A stretch of DNA of 17,602 nucleotides from Leucothrix mucor (GCA_011322515.1 DRMS01000152.1:1-17602), one strand, 5' to 3'; positions 6,819-15,245 are shown, counted from the first letter of the stretch. Notes: generated by a model from the letters alone, not told the origin. Numbers and translations: made by a program.

Positions 6819-6910
6819 GACTTTAGTTCTCCGACAGCCTCCTAGCCTCAATCTGAATACCAATTGAAAAACTAAAGTTTTCACTACTATGGTTTTTCAC
6901 ATAAATAATT

Positions 6911-6964
6911 GCCCCCTTCGACTCCGCTTAGGGTACAGCTCCCTGAGCGGAGTCGAAGAGGGCG
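6911..6964. repeat. Palindrome directly upstream of the alg8-like gene
   Basis: CCCCCTTCGACTCCGCT (6912-6928) pairs with the inverse sequence AGCGGAGTCGAAGAGGG (6946-6962), with one mismatch near the end. It is related to, but distinct from, the CTTCGACAAGCTCAG palindromes inside the two MITE-like elements; the core differs. It ends 16 bases before the ATG, so its right arm (GGCGGA) overlaps the only SD-like sequence. Confidence 0.6.
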
Positions 6965-6980
6965 GAAATTTAATAAATGA

Positions 6981-8576
6981 ATGTCTATAAGTAGAATTTT
7001 ACCAATGCAAAACCTCAACAATCTACCATCAGAGCGCCTGTTTGAATGGCGGGCAATGGATTTATTTAATCTATTAATATATTTCTGTTGTCTCTATTTA
7101 CTGATTCACTTTATGTCGGATGAATCTAAAAACCTATTTCAGCATCGTATGATAGTGCTAGTGGCAACGATTGGAGTATGGCGCTATAGTTGGTGGTTTA
7201 TAAACCTAATCCGCGCTTTAGTCTATGAATTTACAACCTTTCCAGCATTACGCAAACAGGCGGATAAACTCCAGAATAGCGACTGGAAACCACCCCATAT
7301 TTACTTTGTCATCGCCAGTTATAAAGAGAAAAAAGAAACCACCGAAGCATTACTTGAATGCATGTTGCGAGAGTGCCGTAGTACCAATGTACCTGCCACT
7401 CTTTACCTCAGTGCTGATACGCAAGATGAAAAAATCGTGCGTCATTATGTACAACAGCATGTTGGTGATACCGAGTTTCAAGTCATCGCAATTCGCCAGA
7501 CCTTGCCTGATAAGCGTATTGCACTAGGTCAATGTCTGCGCTCCTTATCTCGAAATGGAGTCATTAAAGACTGCCCGATTATACTTATGGATGGCGATGC
7601 GCTAATGACCGTTGGCACATTACAAAAATGTATCCCCTTCTTTCATTTAAACCCTGATTTACAGGCGTTGACCACCGATGAAAAAGCAATTTTTAATGGC
7701 CCTAAATGGATGGCAGAGATGACTGAACTACGCTTTGCACAACGCCATTTAATGATGCAATCCCATGCGTTATCCAAGCGCGTACTCACCCTGACTGGAC
7801 GCTTATCCATGTTTCGCTCACAGGTAATCACAGCTCCCGATTTTATCGAGCGCTTGGAAAATGATTATCTTGATCATTGGCTATGGGGACGCTTTCGCTT
7901 TCTTTCGGGTGATGATAAAAGCACATGGTATTTACTACTCAGAAACAAAGCTGAAATGCTGTATGTAAGAGATGCAATGGTCTACACGGTAGAACATATA
8001 TCAGGCAACGGTTTTCAGCGCACCTTGCAAAATCTATTGCGCTGGAGTGGTAATATGTTGCGTAATAATGGACGCGCCATTGCATTGGGACCAAACAAAG
8101 TACCGCCTTATATTTGGTGGTGTTTAATAGATCAAAGATTAGTAATCTGGACATCACTAGTAAGCCCAATAGCAGCGATATTACTAACCACAAAAATAGG
8201 TTGGTCATTTTTTATGGTGTATTTAGCATGGATAGGCATAACACGCATTGGTATTTCACTTTTTATATTCCGCTATGCAGGGCGCATTAACCTAAGCTTC
8301 CCCTTTCTTATTTATGTTCTGCAAGTCACTAACGCTATTATCAAAATCTATATCCTGTTTCGCCTACCACGACAACGCTGGACAAACCGTAGCAACTCCG
8401 CAGCAATACAGTCAACAGGGGATAAATTATGGATAAAGCATTTAATGGCGGGATATTTAACATTATTCTACACATCTGCTTTAGTAATATTCCTAGCGCT
8501 TTATACAGGCACTTTACAGACTTATTCTTGGCTGGAAATAATACGAGGATTAAAGCAACTTTTTGGATTTTATTGA
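6981..8576 (+). CDS. alg8: Alg8-like GT2 glycosyltransferase, catalytic subunit of a polysaccharide synthase
   Basis: The 531-residue membrane protein has two N-terminal helices (about 28-46 and 56-80), a cytoplasmic GT2 domain (about 105-365) and four or more C-terminal helices (about 376-402, 408-430, 440-462 and 488-510). Synthase motifs visible are DGD (204-206), TDE (232-234), GDDKS (310-314) and a QxxxRW-type site (Gln350, Arg354-Trp355). Stretches such as RFAQRHLMMQS and LTLTGRLSMF (269-278) recall Alg8, the mannuronan polymerase that uses GDP-mannuronate and extrudes the chain. The sugar made here cannot be read from sequence, and no algD-type precursor gene is present in the window. 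It works with the Alg44-like co-polymerase encoded upstream, but a 292-bp gap with palindromes separates it from the lyase frame. The start has no close SD (GGCGGA is 14 bases away); Met9 (ATG 7005) is an alternative. Confidence 0.82.
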   Translation: MSISRILPMQNLNNLPSERLFEWRAMDLFNLLIYFCCLYLLIHFMSDESKNLFQHRMIVLVATIGVWRYSWWFINLIRALVYEFTTFPALRKQADKLQNSDWKPPHIYFVIASYKEKKETTEALLECMLRECRSTNVPATLYLSADTQDEKIVRHYVQQHVGDTEFQVIAIRQTLPDKRIALGQCLRSLSRNGVIKDCPIILMDGDALMTVGTLQKCIPFFHLNPDLQALTTDEKAIFNGPKWMAEMTELRFAQRHLMMQSHALSKRVLTLTGRLSMFRSQVITAPDFIERLENDYLDHWLWGRFRFLSGDDKSTWYLLLRNKAEMLYVRDAMVYTVEHISGNGFQRTLQNLLRWSGNMLRNNGRAIALGPNKVPPYIWWCLIDQRLVIWTSLVSPIAAILLTTKIGWSFFMVYLAWIGITRIGISLFIFRYAGRINLSFPFLIYVLQVTNAIIKIYILFRLPRQRWTNRSNSAAIQSTGDKLWIKHLMAGYLTLFYTSALVIFLALYTGTLQTYSWLEIIRGLKQLFGFY

Positions 8577-8666
8577 TGATGGCTTCATTCATGGTCAGCT
8601 CATTCTATGAGATATTAAGCCTATCCACTACCTGCTGATAAAGCAACTTAGACAAGTGATAACCAC

Positions 8667-8688
8667 GGCTACCAATTTAAGGCGGGAC
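8667..8688 (+). repeat. Solitary left end of the MITE-like element
   Basis: GGCTACCAATTTAAGGCGGG and the following AC match the left terminus of the elements at 854 and 3559. No matching right terminus follows; a different palindromic repeat begins a few bases later, suggesting replacement of the element's interior and right end. Confidence 0.6.
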
Positions 8689-8696
8689 AAATCCTG

Positions 8697-8822
8697 CGTA
8701 GGTCGTCGGGTTAGCTTATCAAGCGTAGCGAGGTAACGTAACCCGACGCAATACCCAGCAAGTTACACAATGCTTGTCGGGTTACGTTTTTTTGCAAGCA
8801 AAAAAATCTAACCCGACCTACA
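8697..8822. repeat. Double-hairpin repeat with four GTCGGGTTA arms
   Basis: GTCGGGTTA at 8705-8713 and 8776-8784 alternates with its inverse TAACCCGAC at 8739-8747 and 8809-8817, giving two hairpins in a row. The outer bases (GTAGGTC at 8698-8704, GACCTAC at 8815-8821) also form an inverted pair, so the whole 125 bp has terminal inverted repeats and could be a small mobile unit. It is non-coding and lies between two convergent genes. Confidence 0.6.
8776..8817. terminator. Bidirectional terminator-like hairpin between convergent genes
   Basis: GTCGGGTTA is followed by a T7 run, GC, a short loop, GC, an A7 run and TAACCCGAC. The T-run and A-run pair inside the stem, which is not the classical layout. 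The position between the convergent glycosyltransferase and glycosidase genes suits a shared transcription stop. Confidence 0.4.
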
Positions 8823-8839
8823 ATTCCAGCCAAACAACA

Positions 8840-11167
8840 TCAATACTCCAATACCAACCCACCAAACATTTTAGGATTCTTCCAAGCCTTATCCACTTTG
8901 GCATTCCATGCTATTTTTCCATCACGATTATTACCCGTATCATCATCATTAACCTGTACTTCAAAACCAATATGTTGATTAAGACGTGGGGTTACTTTTA
9001 ATGTTTGCCAAGGAATGGCGGCTTCTAAACGATAGCCCTTTGGCAATGCGCTCATCACGAAACCAATATTATTGGCTATCTTTCTGGAGTATGGGCTGGG
9101 CTTGATACCATCAATGGTAACGGTTTTATCTTTCATGCGAAATGATAGCTTCAGATCATTATAACCATCATATTTTTTCCTGCGGCTATTATCCAAATCC
9201 AGATAGATTTCTATTGAGTCATCGGCCCAAGTGTTCGGTGAGTCTTGGACAAGTTTATCGTCCTTTACATCAACCCAAACGTATAAATGATCATCATCCC
9301 AACTAGAGCGCCATTTAGCAGAGAGGTCTTTTTTATCATCAATATCACCTGTCACCAAATTAGCAATTTCTATAAATTTACTCCGCGCCCATAGGTCTTG
9401 TGATTTTCTCACCTTATGTGCTGTGGCTAAGCGTGGCGCTTCTGCTACTGCCTCTGTCCCTGTGACTAAATGTTTCGCTATACTGACAGGTTTTTTATGA
9501 TGCACAATTGAAGCCAATGAACACCCAGTCCACCAACAAGGCTTGCCTTTTTTAAAGGCTAATGCGGCACGATATTTTGGTACCTCTGATGCAGGTTGAT
9601 TTATATACTCTTTTATTCCCCAGCTTCCATGCCATGTATATTTTCGCGGTGCAGAGAAAAGGACAAATAATTTACCTCCCGCTTCTTTCCAACCTGTTAA
9701 TAGATGATAATAAAGACCTGCCATTCTAGGGTCTTTATTCGCTTGCACAAGGAAGGGAGTTGCACCCTGCGTCATTGAGTGCGTTTTATGATCGACCAAA
9801 TGTTGCCCCCCCTCATAAGCAATTAAATCAACCCCATAGCGCTTGGTGATATTAGCTTGTTTACGCACTGCTTTGAGCACATTGCCAATCGAGTAATAAT
9901 TTGATGGATCGGTTAAACGCTTAATAATAGCCCCAACGCTACGCATTTTATGCATATCTTTTTGACTCATATAAAAATAGGGACCAATTGCAAGTGCATC
10001 AACGTATTTATAGGCATTTTTATAACCTAATACCAAATGCGTATACGCCATATCGGATGTTTTCCCCCCCATTACGCGTACTAAACGTTTCGTACCACCA
10101 AAAATAGCTTCCCATTGTCTAAAGATTGCAACGCTTTGTTGTGAGTAATATTTTGTCCCCGCCACGCGACGGTCTTTATCCAGCCGATAACGTGTTCCTG
10201 TTTGTTTCATATGCTCTGCTTGTGGCACAAACAGGTCATTCCAAGTCTCATTACTGTATTCAATATAGACTTTCAAGTGTGGACGCAGATGCTCTTTCAT
10301 ATAATTAGCATACTGATAAATAAAGGCATTATTAGCTTTATGCGGAATATTAATCCACGGATCAGCATGCAGCTGATTTGCTAGCTCCACCATGATTTCT
10401 AGTGGAATACCGCGAGCACCCTCTTTTCCTCCCCAAGTTGCTTCTGACATTTGCGGACGATCTTTCCAAAATTGGATATTATTGCGTGTCACGCCCCCCA
10501 TATTCATAAAACGGATCACTTTAAAATCCTTCATAAAATTCAAATAATCAGGATTAAAAATGATTTGTTTATAGTATTTTTCAAAGGATAAATATTTGCG
10601 TCCACCACAAGCGCCTTTATGGTTGACGCGCTTATACACATCACCACTGCAAACACCACCTGGCATTAAAATACGAATATTGCGAATGTAATTTTTAGGA
10701 TTGGTTTTGTCGATAAACAGCGTTGCAGTGATAAGATGGTCTTTCATCGGTACAAAGCGAATCAAATCTTTACCCTTTTTGTGCCTCACTAGTTTAGCAC
10801 TGGCGCCATAGCGGATTTTCCCTTCACCGTCATAGCGCACAGTATACAATCCTTTCGGTAGGCTTTTTAATGGCATCTGGCTTATAAAACGCGTTCCTGC
10901 TGATCCTTTATCCAGATTATTAGGCCAGCCATTTTTATCGTAATGAACCTTGCCTTTAGTAAACCAAGGGCGCGCATCTTCAAAGGGCAATGCAAGGCGA
11001 AATAAATCCACAAATGGCAGACTGGAGTTATTCTCCATCGCTTCATTGGTGTTAATACCTAAAGGGGAAGTAATATTTGCAGGAGCGCTAAAGACACTAA
11101 CGCTTAGACTTAAGAAAATAGTCAGCACCACCAAAGGGAGCCATACAGTCCGTTGTATTTGATTCAT
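8840..11167 (-). CDS. Secreted clan GH-A-like glycoside hydrolase with C-terminal CBM9-like domain
   Basis: The 775-residue protein starts with a signal peptide (hydrophobic at about 8-27, likely cleaved after VFSA, near residue 28). Residues about 200-540 look like a TIM-barrel glycosidase. YIEYSNETWN (301-310) supplies the probable acid/base Glu307 and IAYEGGQH (449-456) the probable nucleophile Glu452, as in clan GH-A. Residues about 597-775 resemble a family 9 carbohydrate-binding or related domain: WDDDHLYVWVDVKDD, then DSIEIYLDLDN, AAIPW and GFEVQVNDDD. I cannot assign a numbered GH family. It is convergent with the synthase genes and is exported, so a role in trimming or releasing the exopolysaccharide is plausible but inferred. 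The ATG has no clear SD. The 200 bp between it and the next gene hold only a short hairpin (11225-11240). Confidence 0.75.
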   Translation of the reverse strand: MNQIQRTVWLPLVVLTIFLSLSVSVFSAPANITSPLGINTNEAMENNSSLPFVDLFRLALPFEDARPWFTKGKVHYDKNGWPNNLDKGSAGTRFISQMPLKSLPKGLYTVRYDGEGKIRYGASAKLVRHKKGKDLIRFVPMKDHLITATLFIDKTNPKNYIRNIRILMPGGVCSGDVYKRVNHKGACGGRKYLSFEKYYKQIIFNPDYLNFMKDFKVIRFMNMGGVTRNNIQFWKDRPQMSEATWGGKEGARGIPLEIMVELANQLHADPWINIPHKANNAFIYQYANYMKEHLRPHLKVYIEYSNETWNDLFVPQAEHMKQTGTRYRLDKDRRVAGTKYYSQQSVAIFRQWEAIFGGTKRLVRVMGGKTSDMAYTHLVLGYKNAYKYVDALAIGPYFYMSQKDMHKMRSVGAIIKRLTDPSNYYSIGNVLKAVRKQANITKRYGVDLIAYEGGQHLVDHKTHSMTQGATPFLVQANKDPRMAGLYYHLLTGWKEAGGKLFVLFSAPRKYTWHGSWGIKEYINQPASEVPKYRAALAFKKGKPCWWTGCSLASIVHHKKPVSIAKHLVTGTEAVAEAPRLATAHKVRKSQDLWARSKFIEIANLVTGDIDDKKDLSAKWRSSWDDDHLYVWVDVKDDKLVQDSPNTWADDSIEIYLDLDNSRRKKYDGYNDLKLSFRMKDKTVTIDGIKPSPYSRKIANNIGFVMSALPKGYRLEAAIPWQTLKVTPRLNQHIGFEVQVNDDDTGNNRDGKIAWNAKVDKAWKNPKMFGGLVLEY

Positions 11168-11224
11168 TATTGCTTATATAGTGTAAGGATCTAATTGACT
11201 ATCAGAGACCTATTAATAGATTTA

Positions 11225-11240
11225 TTCCTTCTATAAGGAA
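11225..11240. other. Short perfect hairpin upstream of the glycosidase gene
   Basis: TTCCTT, CTAT, AAGGAA forms a 6-bp stem with a four-base loop, 58 bp before the glycosidase start on the minus strand. It could be an operator half-site pair or chance in AT-rich DNA. Nothing else stands out in 11168-11367. Confidence 0.2.
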
Positions 11241-11367
11241 AAACTATAACAGTTTGGTTTTATTCAGTTTAATAGCATGAAATCAGGAGGATAAATGAAA
11301 TATATCCTCTCCGCAAACAAAAACTATAAATTACCACCCAGATCCGTAGCTTATTTATTACACTTTG

Positions 11368-12081
11368 TTACAGAGTGAATATTTCATTCATCACTGTTTG
11401 AAAAACATTATCTAAAGGAGCGCGTATTATCAGCCTACCCGCAGAGACAGGGTGGGTTAAACATAAACGCTCTGCATGTAGTAACAAACGGTGACAACCA
11501 AAATGATCACGAAAAAAAACATTATGTTTGCCGTCACCATGTGATGTATCGCCCACGATAGGATGAAAAATATGCTTCATATGACGGCGAATTTGATGTT
11601 TTCTACCCGTTTTAGGTGTCAGACTGAGTAGAGAATAACGCGCTGTCGCATAACGCCCCACCGCATGGGGTAATTCAACCGTTGCCTTACGGGCATAATG
11701 AGTCACCGCATCTTGCGCTTCTTTATCCTGCTTCGCTTTAGAATCTGACATCTTATCCAGCTGTTCTTTCAGCGCATAATCAATCTTATCACTCTCCTGT
11801 GTATAACCACGCACGATTGCCAGATAGCGCTTTTGCACCTGATTATGCGTAAATTGCTGTGTAATATTGCGTGCAATATCCGCGTTTAAAGCAAATAACA
11901 ACACCCCTGAGGTTGGTTTATCCAGACGATGCACAGGATAAACATATTGACCTATTTGATCCCGCGTCTGCTGAATTGCAAACTCGGTTTCATGGCGATC
12001 AATTAAACTGCGATGCACTAGTAAACCAGAGGGTTTATTGATTGCCACTAGATAATCATCTTGATATAAAATTTCTAGCAC
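11368..12081 (-). CDS. truC: tRNA pseudouridine(65) synthase TruC
   Basis: The 237-residue protein matches the RluA-family subgroup TruC closely. The start MLEILYQDDYLVAINKPSG parallels E. coli TruC. The catalytic motif HRLDKPTSG holds Asp54; RTGRKHQIRRHMKH is read here as TGRKHQIRRH, and HRLLLHA follows. TruC converts uridine 65 in tRNA(Ile1) and tRNA(Asp) to pseudouridine. E. coli TruC is about 260 residues; this one lacks the extra C-terminal tail. The start is GTG at 12081, preceded six bases earlier by AAAGGAAG, so the SD decides the start. It lies 35 bp downstream of the lipoprotein gene on the same strand and is probably co-transcribed with it. Confidence 0.92.
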   Translation of the reverse strand: MLEILYQDDYLVAINKPSGLLVHRSLIDRHETEFAIQQTRDQIGQYVYPVHRLDKPTSGVLLFALNADIARNITQQFTHNQVQKRYLAIVRGYTQESDKIDYALKEQLDKMSDSKAKQDKEAQDAVTHYARKATVELPHAVGRYATARYSLLSLTPKTGRKHQIRRHMKHIFHPIVGDTSHGDGKHNVFFRDHFGCHRLLLHAERLCLTHPVSAGRLIIRAPLDNVFQTVMNEIFTL

Positions 12082-12116
12082 TGACTACTTCCTTTACGTT
12101 TAAAAACCATCCTACT

Positions 12117-13058
12117 TTAGCGCCATTTTCCATATTTTAAACTAGCACCTATAATTTTATAACGCATGATTCGCGTGCCTTCCCAACCTGTTTCCATTAG
12201 CCCTAAGACGGTTGCTACACGCGCTTTATCCGCACCTTGAAAATAGCCTATCACAGCAATTTTTTCTTTATTCCCATAATCACCATTTTGCCGATTAATG
12301 GTTTTTAATGTGGCTTTCGATATTTCCTTACTCCCTTTAGCGCTTGATTTTAACAAGACCCGATAGGATACGATTTGCCCATCAGTTGTTTGTTTTGCTT
12401 TTACAGTATAGTCAAATTCAGCACCATTATAGGCAAGTGAGGTGGTATTTATTTCAAGCCCTGCACTCCCCAATTTAATTTTATTTTTATCTAATTGTGC
12501 CTGTATTTTTTGGTGATTTCCCCTCCAGAAATTTTCAATCGTATTTTCACTCTGCCGTGGTGTTTTTTTCAACTCCCAGATAATATTATCCGTCACCAGA
12601 TCTTGGATAAAAACGCCTGAGAACATCTCACGTCCTCCTTCTTCACCACGTACTATCATATAGGCAAATTTTTCACCATCTGAAGACCAGCCTAATGGAT
12701 AGAAGTTATCACCTAGAAACAGACTGTCTAATAAATCAGGAGCAAATAATGATTTGCTTTTGGCAACTAAATTAGCGGAGTTTAGATAGTCTTGTCCAAC
12801 CATCGGGGCTTGTTGTTGTACTTGTTGTACTTCTGATTGTTGTGACGCGACAGACTCTAATGGGGCTTGCTCTTCATCTGAAAAAACTACAATTGGCGGC
12901 GGTAGAACACCATCAACATTTGGCAGGTTAAGGTTTATTGAGGTGGTTTCTGGCTTTTCCTCTTCACAGGCGGTCAAACTAACGAGCAACAATCCAGTCA
13001 CTATTATTCTACCACTTTTGACTTGTATCATTGTATTGATATCTTTCATTTTTTTCAC
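12117..13058 (-). CDS. Lipoprotein of unknown function
   Basis: I do not recognise this 313-residue protein. The frame is open further upstream (to 13274, overlapping deaD), but GTG at 13058 is preceded six bases earlier by AAGGAAGG and yields a proper lipoprotein signal: basic residues, hydrophobic 18-29 and the lipobox LTAC with Cys31. A Pro-rich stretch (VLPPP) and a Gln-rich linker (QQSEVQQVQQQ) precede the folded part. That part begins near NFYPLGWSSDGEKFAYMIV, a pattern reminiscent of WD40/PD40-like beta repeats, though only one such repeat is obvious. The C-terminal half is rich in beta-type sequence and ends KYGKWR. The later ATG codons at 13049 and 13031 are less well placed for the SD. 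Its gene precedes truC and is divergent from deaD. Confidence 0.72.
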   Translation of the reverse strand: MKKMKDINTMIQVKSGRIIVTGLLLVSLTACEEEKPETTSINLNLPNVDGVLPPPIVVFSDEEQAPLESVASQQSEVQQVQQQAPMVGQDYLNSANLVAKSKSLFAPDLLDSLFLGDNFYPLGWSSDGEKFAYMIVRGEEGGREMFSGVFIQDLVTDNIIWELKKTPRQSENTIENFWRGNHQKIQAQLDKNKIKLGSAGLEINTTSLAYNGAEFDYTVKAKQTTDGQIVSYRVLLKSSAKGSKEISKATLKTINRQNGDYGNKEKIAVIGYFQGADKARVATVLGLMETGWEGTRIMRYKIIGASLKYGKWR

Positions 13059-13173
13059 AAAGAACCTTCCTTTTTCTTTACTGTGATTTCTAGAAATATA
13101 CAGAAATTGCACCTCATTAGAAATGAGTTTTACGCATTTTAAATATAAAACAACATAGAAAGCAAAAATAACG

Positions 13174-13179
13174 TATAAT
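13174..13179 (+). promoter_or_regulatory. -10 box for deaD
   Basis: A perfect TATAAT lies 35 bp before the deaD ATG. The -35 region 17 bp upstream (CAACAT) is poor. The implied leader is about 30 bases and contains no SD; the bases just before the start are ACCCCCT. Control by an activator, or unusual initiation, is possible. Confidence 0.4.
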
Positions 13180-13214
13180 GTGCGCCCCAACTTACCCGCA
13201 CGCGTGTACCCCCT

Positions 13215-14975
13215 ATGTCCGAACAAACCAGTATCAAATTCTCCGACCTTAATCTTATTAAGCCTCTTCTCCAAGCGATTGAAGACTCAGGTTATGAAGT
13301 CCCCTCCCCTATTCAGGCTGAAAGTATCCCGCCACTATTAGATGGGCGAGATTTACTGGGACAGGCGCAAACAGGTACAGGAAAGACGGCTGCATTTGCT
13401 TTACCCTTATTGTCCAATTTGGATTTATCCAAAAAATATCCGCAAGTTTTAGTGCTAACACCAACGCGTGAGCTGGCAATTCAAGTTGCTGAAGCATGGC
13501 AAACTTATGCGCGTCATTTAAAAGGTTTTCATGTACTGCCCATTTATGGTGGTCAGAATATCGGCATTCAATTACGTCAAATGCGCCGTGATGTGCATGT
13601 TGTCGTTGGTACACCTGGTCGTATTATGGATCATTTACGCCGTGGCACGCTTAAATTAGCTGATCTTAAAACCGTGGTACTAGATGAAGCCGATGAGATG
13701 TTACGCATGGGCTTTATTGATGACGTTGAAACCATTCTTAAAGATACACCCGATGAGCGTCAAGTAGTGCTATTTTCAGCCACTATGCCCGCTCCCATCA
13801 AGCGTATTACCTCTCGCTATTTAAGAGATCCTGTTGAGATTAAAATCAAAAATAAAACCTCAACCGTTTCCACCATCAAACAGCTTTACTGGAAAGGAAA
13901 AACCTTCCATAAACTAGATGTACTAACACGAATTTTAGAGGCGGATGAGTTTGGTGCTGTGATTGTTTTTGTGCGCACCAAGTCAATGACGGTTGAATTG
14001 TCTGAAAAGCTGGAAGCTCGTGGTTATGCAACAACTGCATTAAATGGCGATATTAAACAAGATTTACGCGAAAAAACCATTAACCGCCTTAAAAAAGGTT
14101 CGCTCGATATTATTGTAGCAACCGATGTAGTCGCGCGTGGCTTGGATGTAAAGCGCATCACCCATGTTATCAACTACGATATGCCACATGATACGGAGTC
14201 CTATGTGCATCGCATCGGACGCACAGGACGCGCAGGGCGTGAAGGAACCGCGATTCTGTTTATTCCACCGCGCGGTGATCGCATGTTGCAATCGATTGAA
14301 CGCTCTACAGGGCAGAAAATCGAGCCTTTAAAACTACCCTCTTCGCAAGATATTACCAATAACCGTATTGCACGTTTTAAAGAAAATATTATCAATGCTG
14401 CCAATAATAACAAGCTAGATTTCTTTGAAACACTGGTGACTGAATTAAGCGAAGAAAGTGACCTAAACCCAACACAAATCGCAGCTGCATTGAGCTATTT
14501 AGTACAACGTGATCGTCCTTTGATAGAGAAAAAAGGCGCTATTCCTGATTTTGCCTTCAGTGCTAAAAACGAAGGTCGTAATGAAGGTCGCAGAGATCGT
14601 CAGAGAAACGATAGAAAACGGGGCGAGCGTAATGATCGACGCAATCAAGATAGTCGCAAACGTAAGCCAAGAAAGAACTCAGATAATAAAGATGATGTGC
14701 CTATGACATCCTACCGCTTAGAAGTAGGCAGCGAACATGGCGCAGAGGCTAAACATATTGTGGGTGCATTAATCAATGAAGCAGGTCTGGAAAGCCAGTA
14801 TATTCAGAATTTAAAAATTGATGCAATGCATAGCACCGTAAGCCTACCTGATGGAATGCCTAAGGATATTTATAAGATACTTTATAAAACATGGGTGTCG
14901 GGTCAACAGCTTAAATTACGTGACCTTTCTAAAAATGAAGAGCGCAAATTTAATAATAGAAAACCTAGAAAATAA
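13215..14975 (+). CDS. deaD: DEAD-box ATP-dependent RNA helicase DeaD/CsdA
   Basis: All helicase motifs are present in 586 residues: Q motif with Gln34, Walker A AQTGTGKT (51-58), PTREL (83-87), GTPGR (132-136), DEAD (157-160), SAT (188-190), ARGLD (308-312 region) and HRIGRTGR (332-339). A dimerisation-type segment (about 380-440) is followed by a strongly basic Arg/Asn/Asp-rich linker (452-492) and a DbpA-like RNA-binding domain (about 499-572). This order is that of DeaD/CsdA, which unwinds RNA in ribosome assembly and mRNA decay, especially in the cold. E. coli CsdA is about 630 residues, and the difference lies in the tail. The ATG at 13215 is preceded by no SD. The gene is divergent from the lipoprotein-truC pair and convergent with greA. 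Confidence 0.93.
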   Translation: MSEQTSIKFSDLNLIKPLLQAIEDSGYEVPSPIQAESIPPLLDGRDLLGQAQTGTGKTAAFALPLLSNLDLSKKYPQVLVLTPTRELAIQVAEAWQTYARHLKGFHVLPIYGGQNIGIQLRQMRRDVHVVVGTPGRIMDHLRRGTLKLADLKTVVLDEADEMLRMGFIDDVETILKDTPDERQVVLFSATMPAPIKRITSRYLRDPVEIKIKNKTSTVSTIKQLYWKGKTFHKLDVLTRILEADEFGAVIVFVRTKSMTVELSEKLEARGYATTALNGDIKQDLREKTINRLKKGSLDIIVATDVVARGLDVKRITHVINYDMPHDTESYVHRIGRTGRAGREGTAILFIPPRGDRMLQSIERSTGQKIEPLKLPSSQDITNNRIARFKENIINAANNNKLDFFETLVTELSEESDLNPTQIAAALSYLVQRDRPLIEKKGAIPDFAFSAKNEGRNEGRRDRQRNDRKRGERNDRRNQDSRKRKPRKNSDNKDDVPMTSYRLEVGSEHGAEAKHIVGALINEAGLESQYIQNLKIDAMHSTVSLPDGMPKDIYKILYKTWVSGQQLKLRDLSKNEERKFNNRKPRK

Positions 14976-14994
14976 GGCATTATTCATCTGTGCT

Positions 14995-15013
14995 AAAAGT
15001 AGTTTATACTTTT
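14995..15013 (+). terminator. Weak hairpin after deaD
   Basis: AAAAGTA, loop GTTTA and TACTTTT form a 7-bp AT-rich stem 20 bp after the deaD stop. There is no GC-rich stem or clear T-run, so confidence is low. Confidence 0.3.
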
Positions 15014-15064
15014 ATTAAGGCGCTGTTGGTATTTAAAAAACCGCGTAGCCCTGCTATGTGCAGG

Positions 15065-15106
15065 TTTTTTGCTCCTGATTGGAATGATTCAGGCAGGAGC
15101 AAAAAA
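15065..15106. terminator. Bidirectional terminator-like hairpin between deaD and greA
   Basis: TTTTTTGCTCCTG (15065-15077) pairs perfectly with CAGGAGCAAAAAA (15094-15106) around a 16-base loop. Read on either strand, the GC-rich stem is followed by a T-run or its complement, as expected for a terminator shared by convergent deaD and greA. Confidence 0.6.
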
Positions 15107-15174
15107 ACAAGTAAGATGGGTAGTTTTTTTGCTTTCAACTTCCTAGCCTAAGTAGTCGGGCAAAATAGTGTAGT

Positions 15175-15245
15175 ACTTAGGAACGAGCAGGAAACAACTT
15201 CCCGATCTCTAACTTGCTTTTTTATCCCAGCTTGGATGATCTCAT
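15175..15245 (+). repeat. Interspersed repeat, copy B (fuller copy)
   Basis: The first 48 bases match 806-853 with one difference. The remaining bases (ATCCCAGCTTGGATGATC and after) have their diverged counterpart in the reverse copy at 3703-3772. The near identity over 48 bp, about 14 kb apart, indicates recent spread or gene conversion. Confidence 0.7.

Noticed and set aside
8429..8638. 69-residue plus-strand ORF at the end of the glycosyltransferase gene
   Set aside because: It overlaps the real gene in another frame, shows no SD or recognisable domain, and its composition reflects the shadowed membrane segments.
8774..9001. Plus-strand ORF over the 3' end of the glycosidase gene
   Set aside because: It begins inside a hairpin repeat and is antisense to the CBM9-like domain; there is no SD.
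13059..13274. Long N-terminal extension of the lipoprotein frame to 13274
   Set aside because: It overlaps deaD on the other strand, puts the lipobox at residue 103, and ignores the GTG at 13058 with a strong SD.
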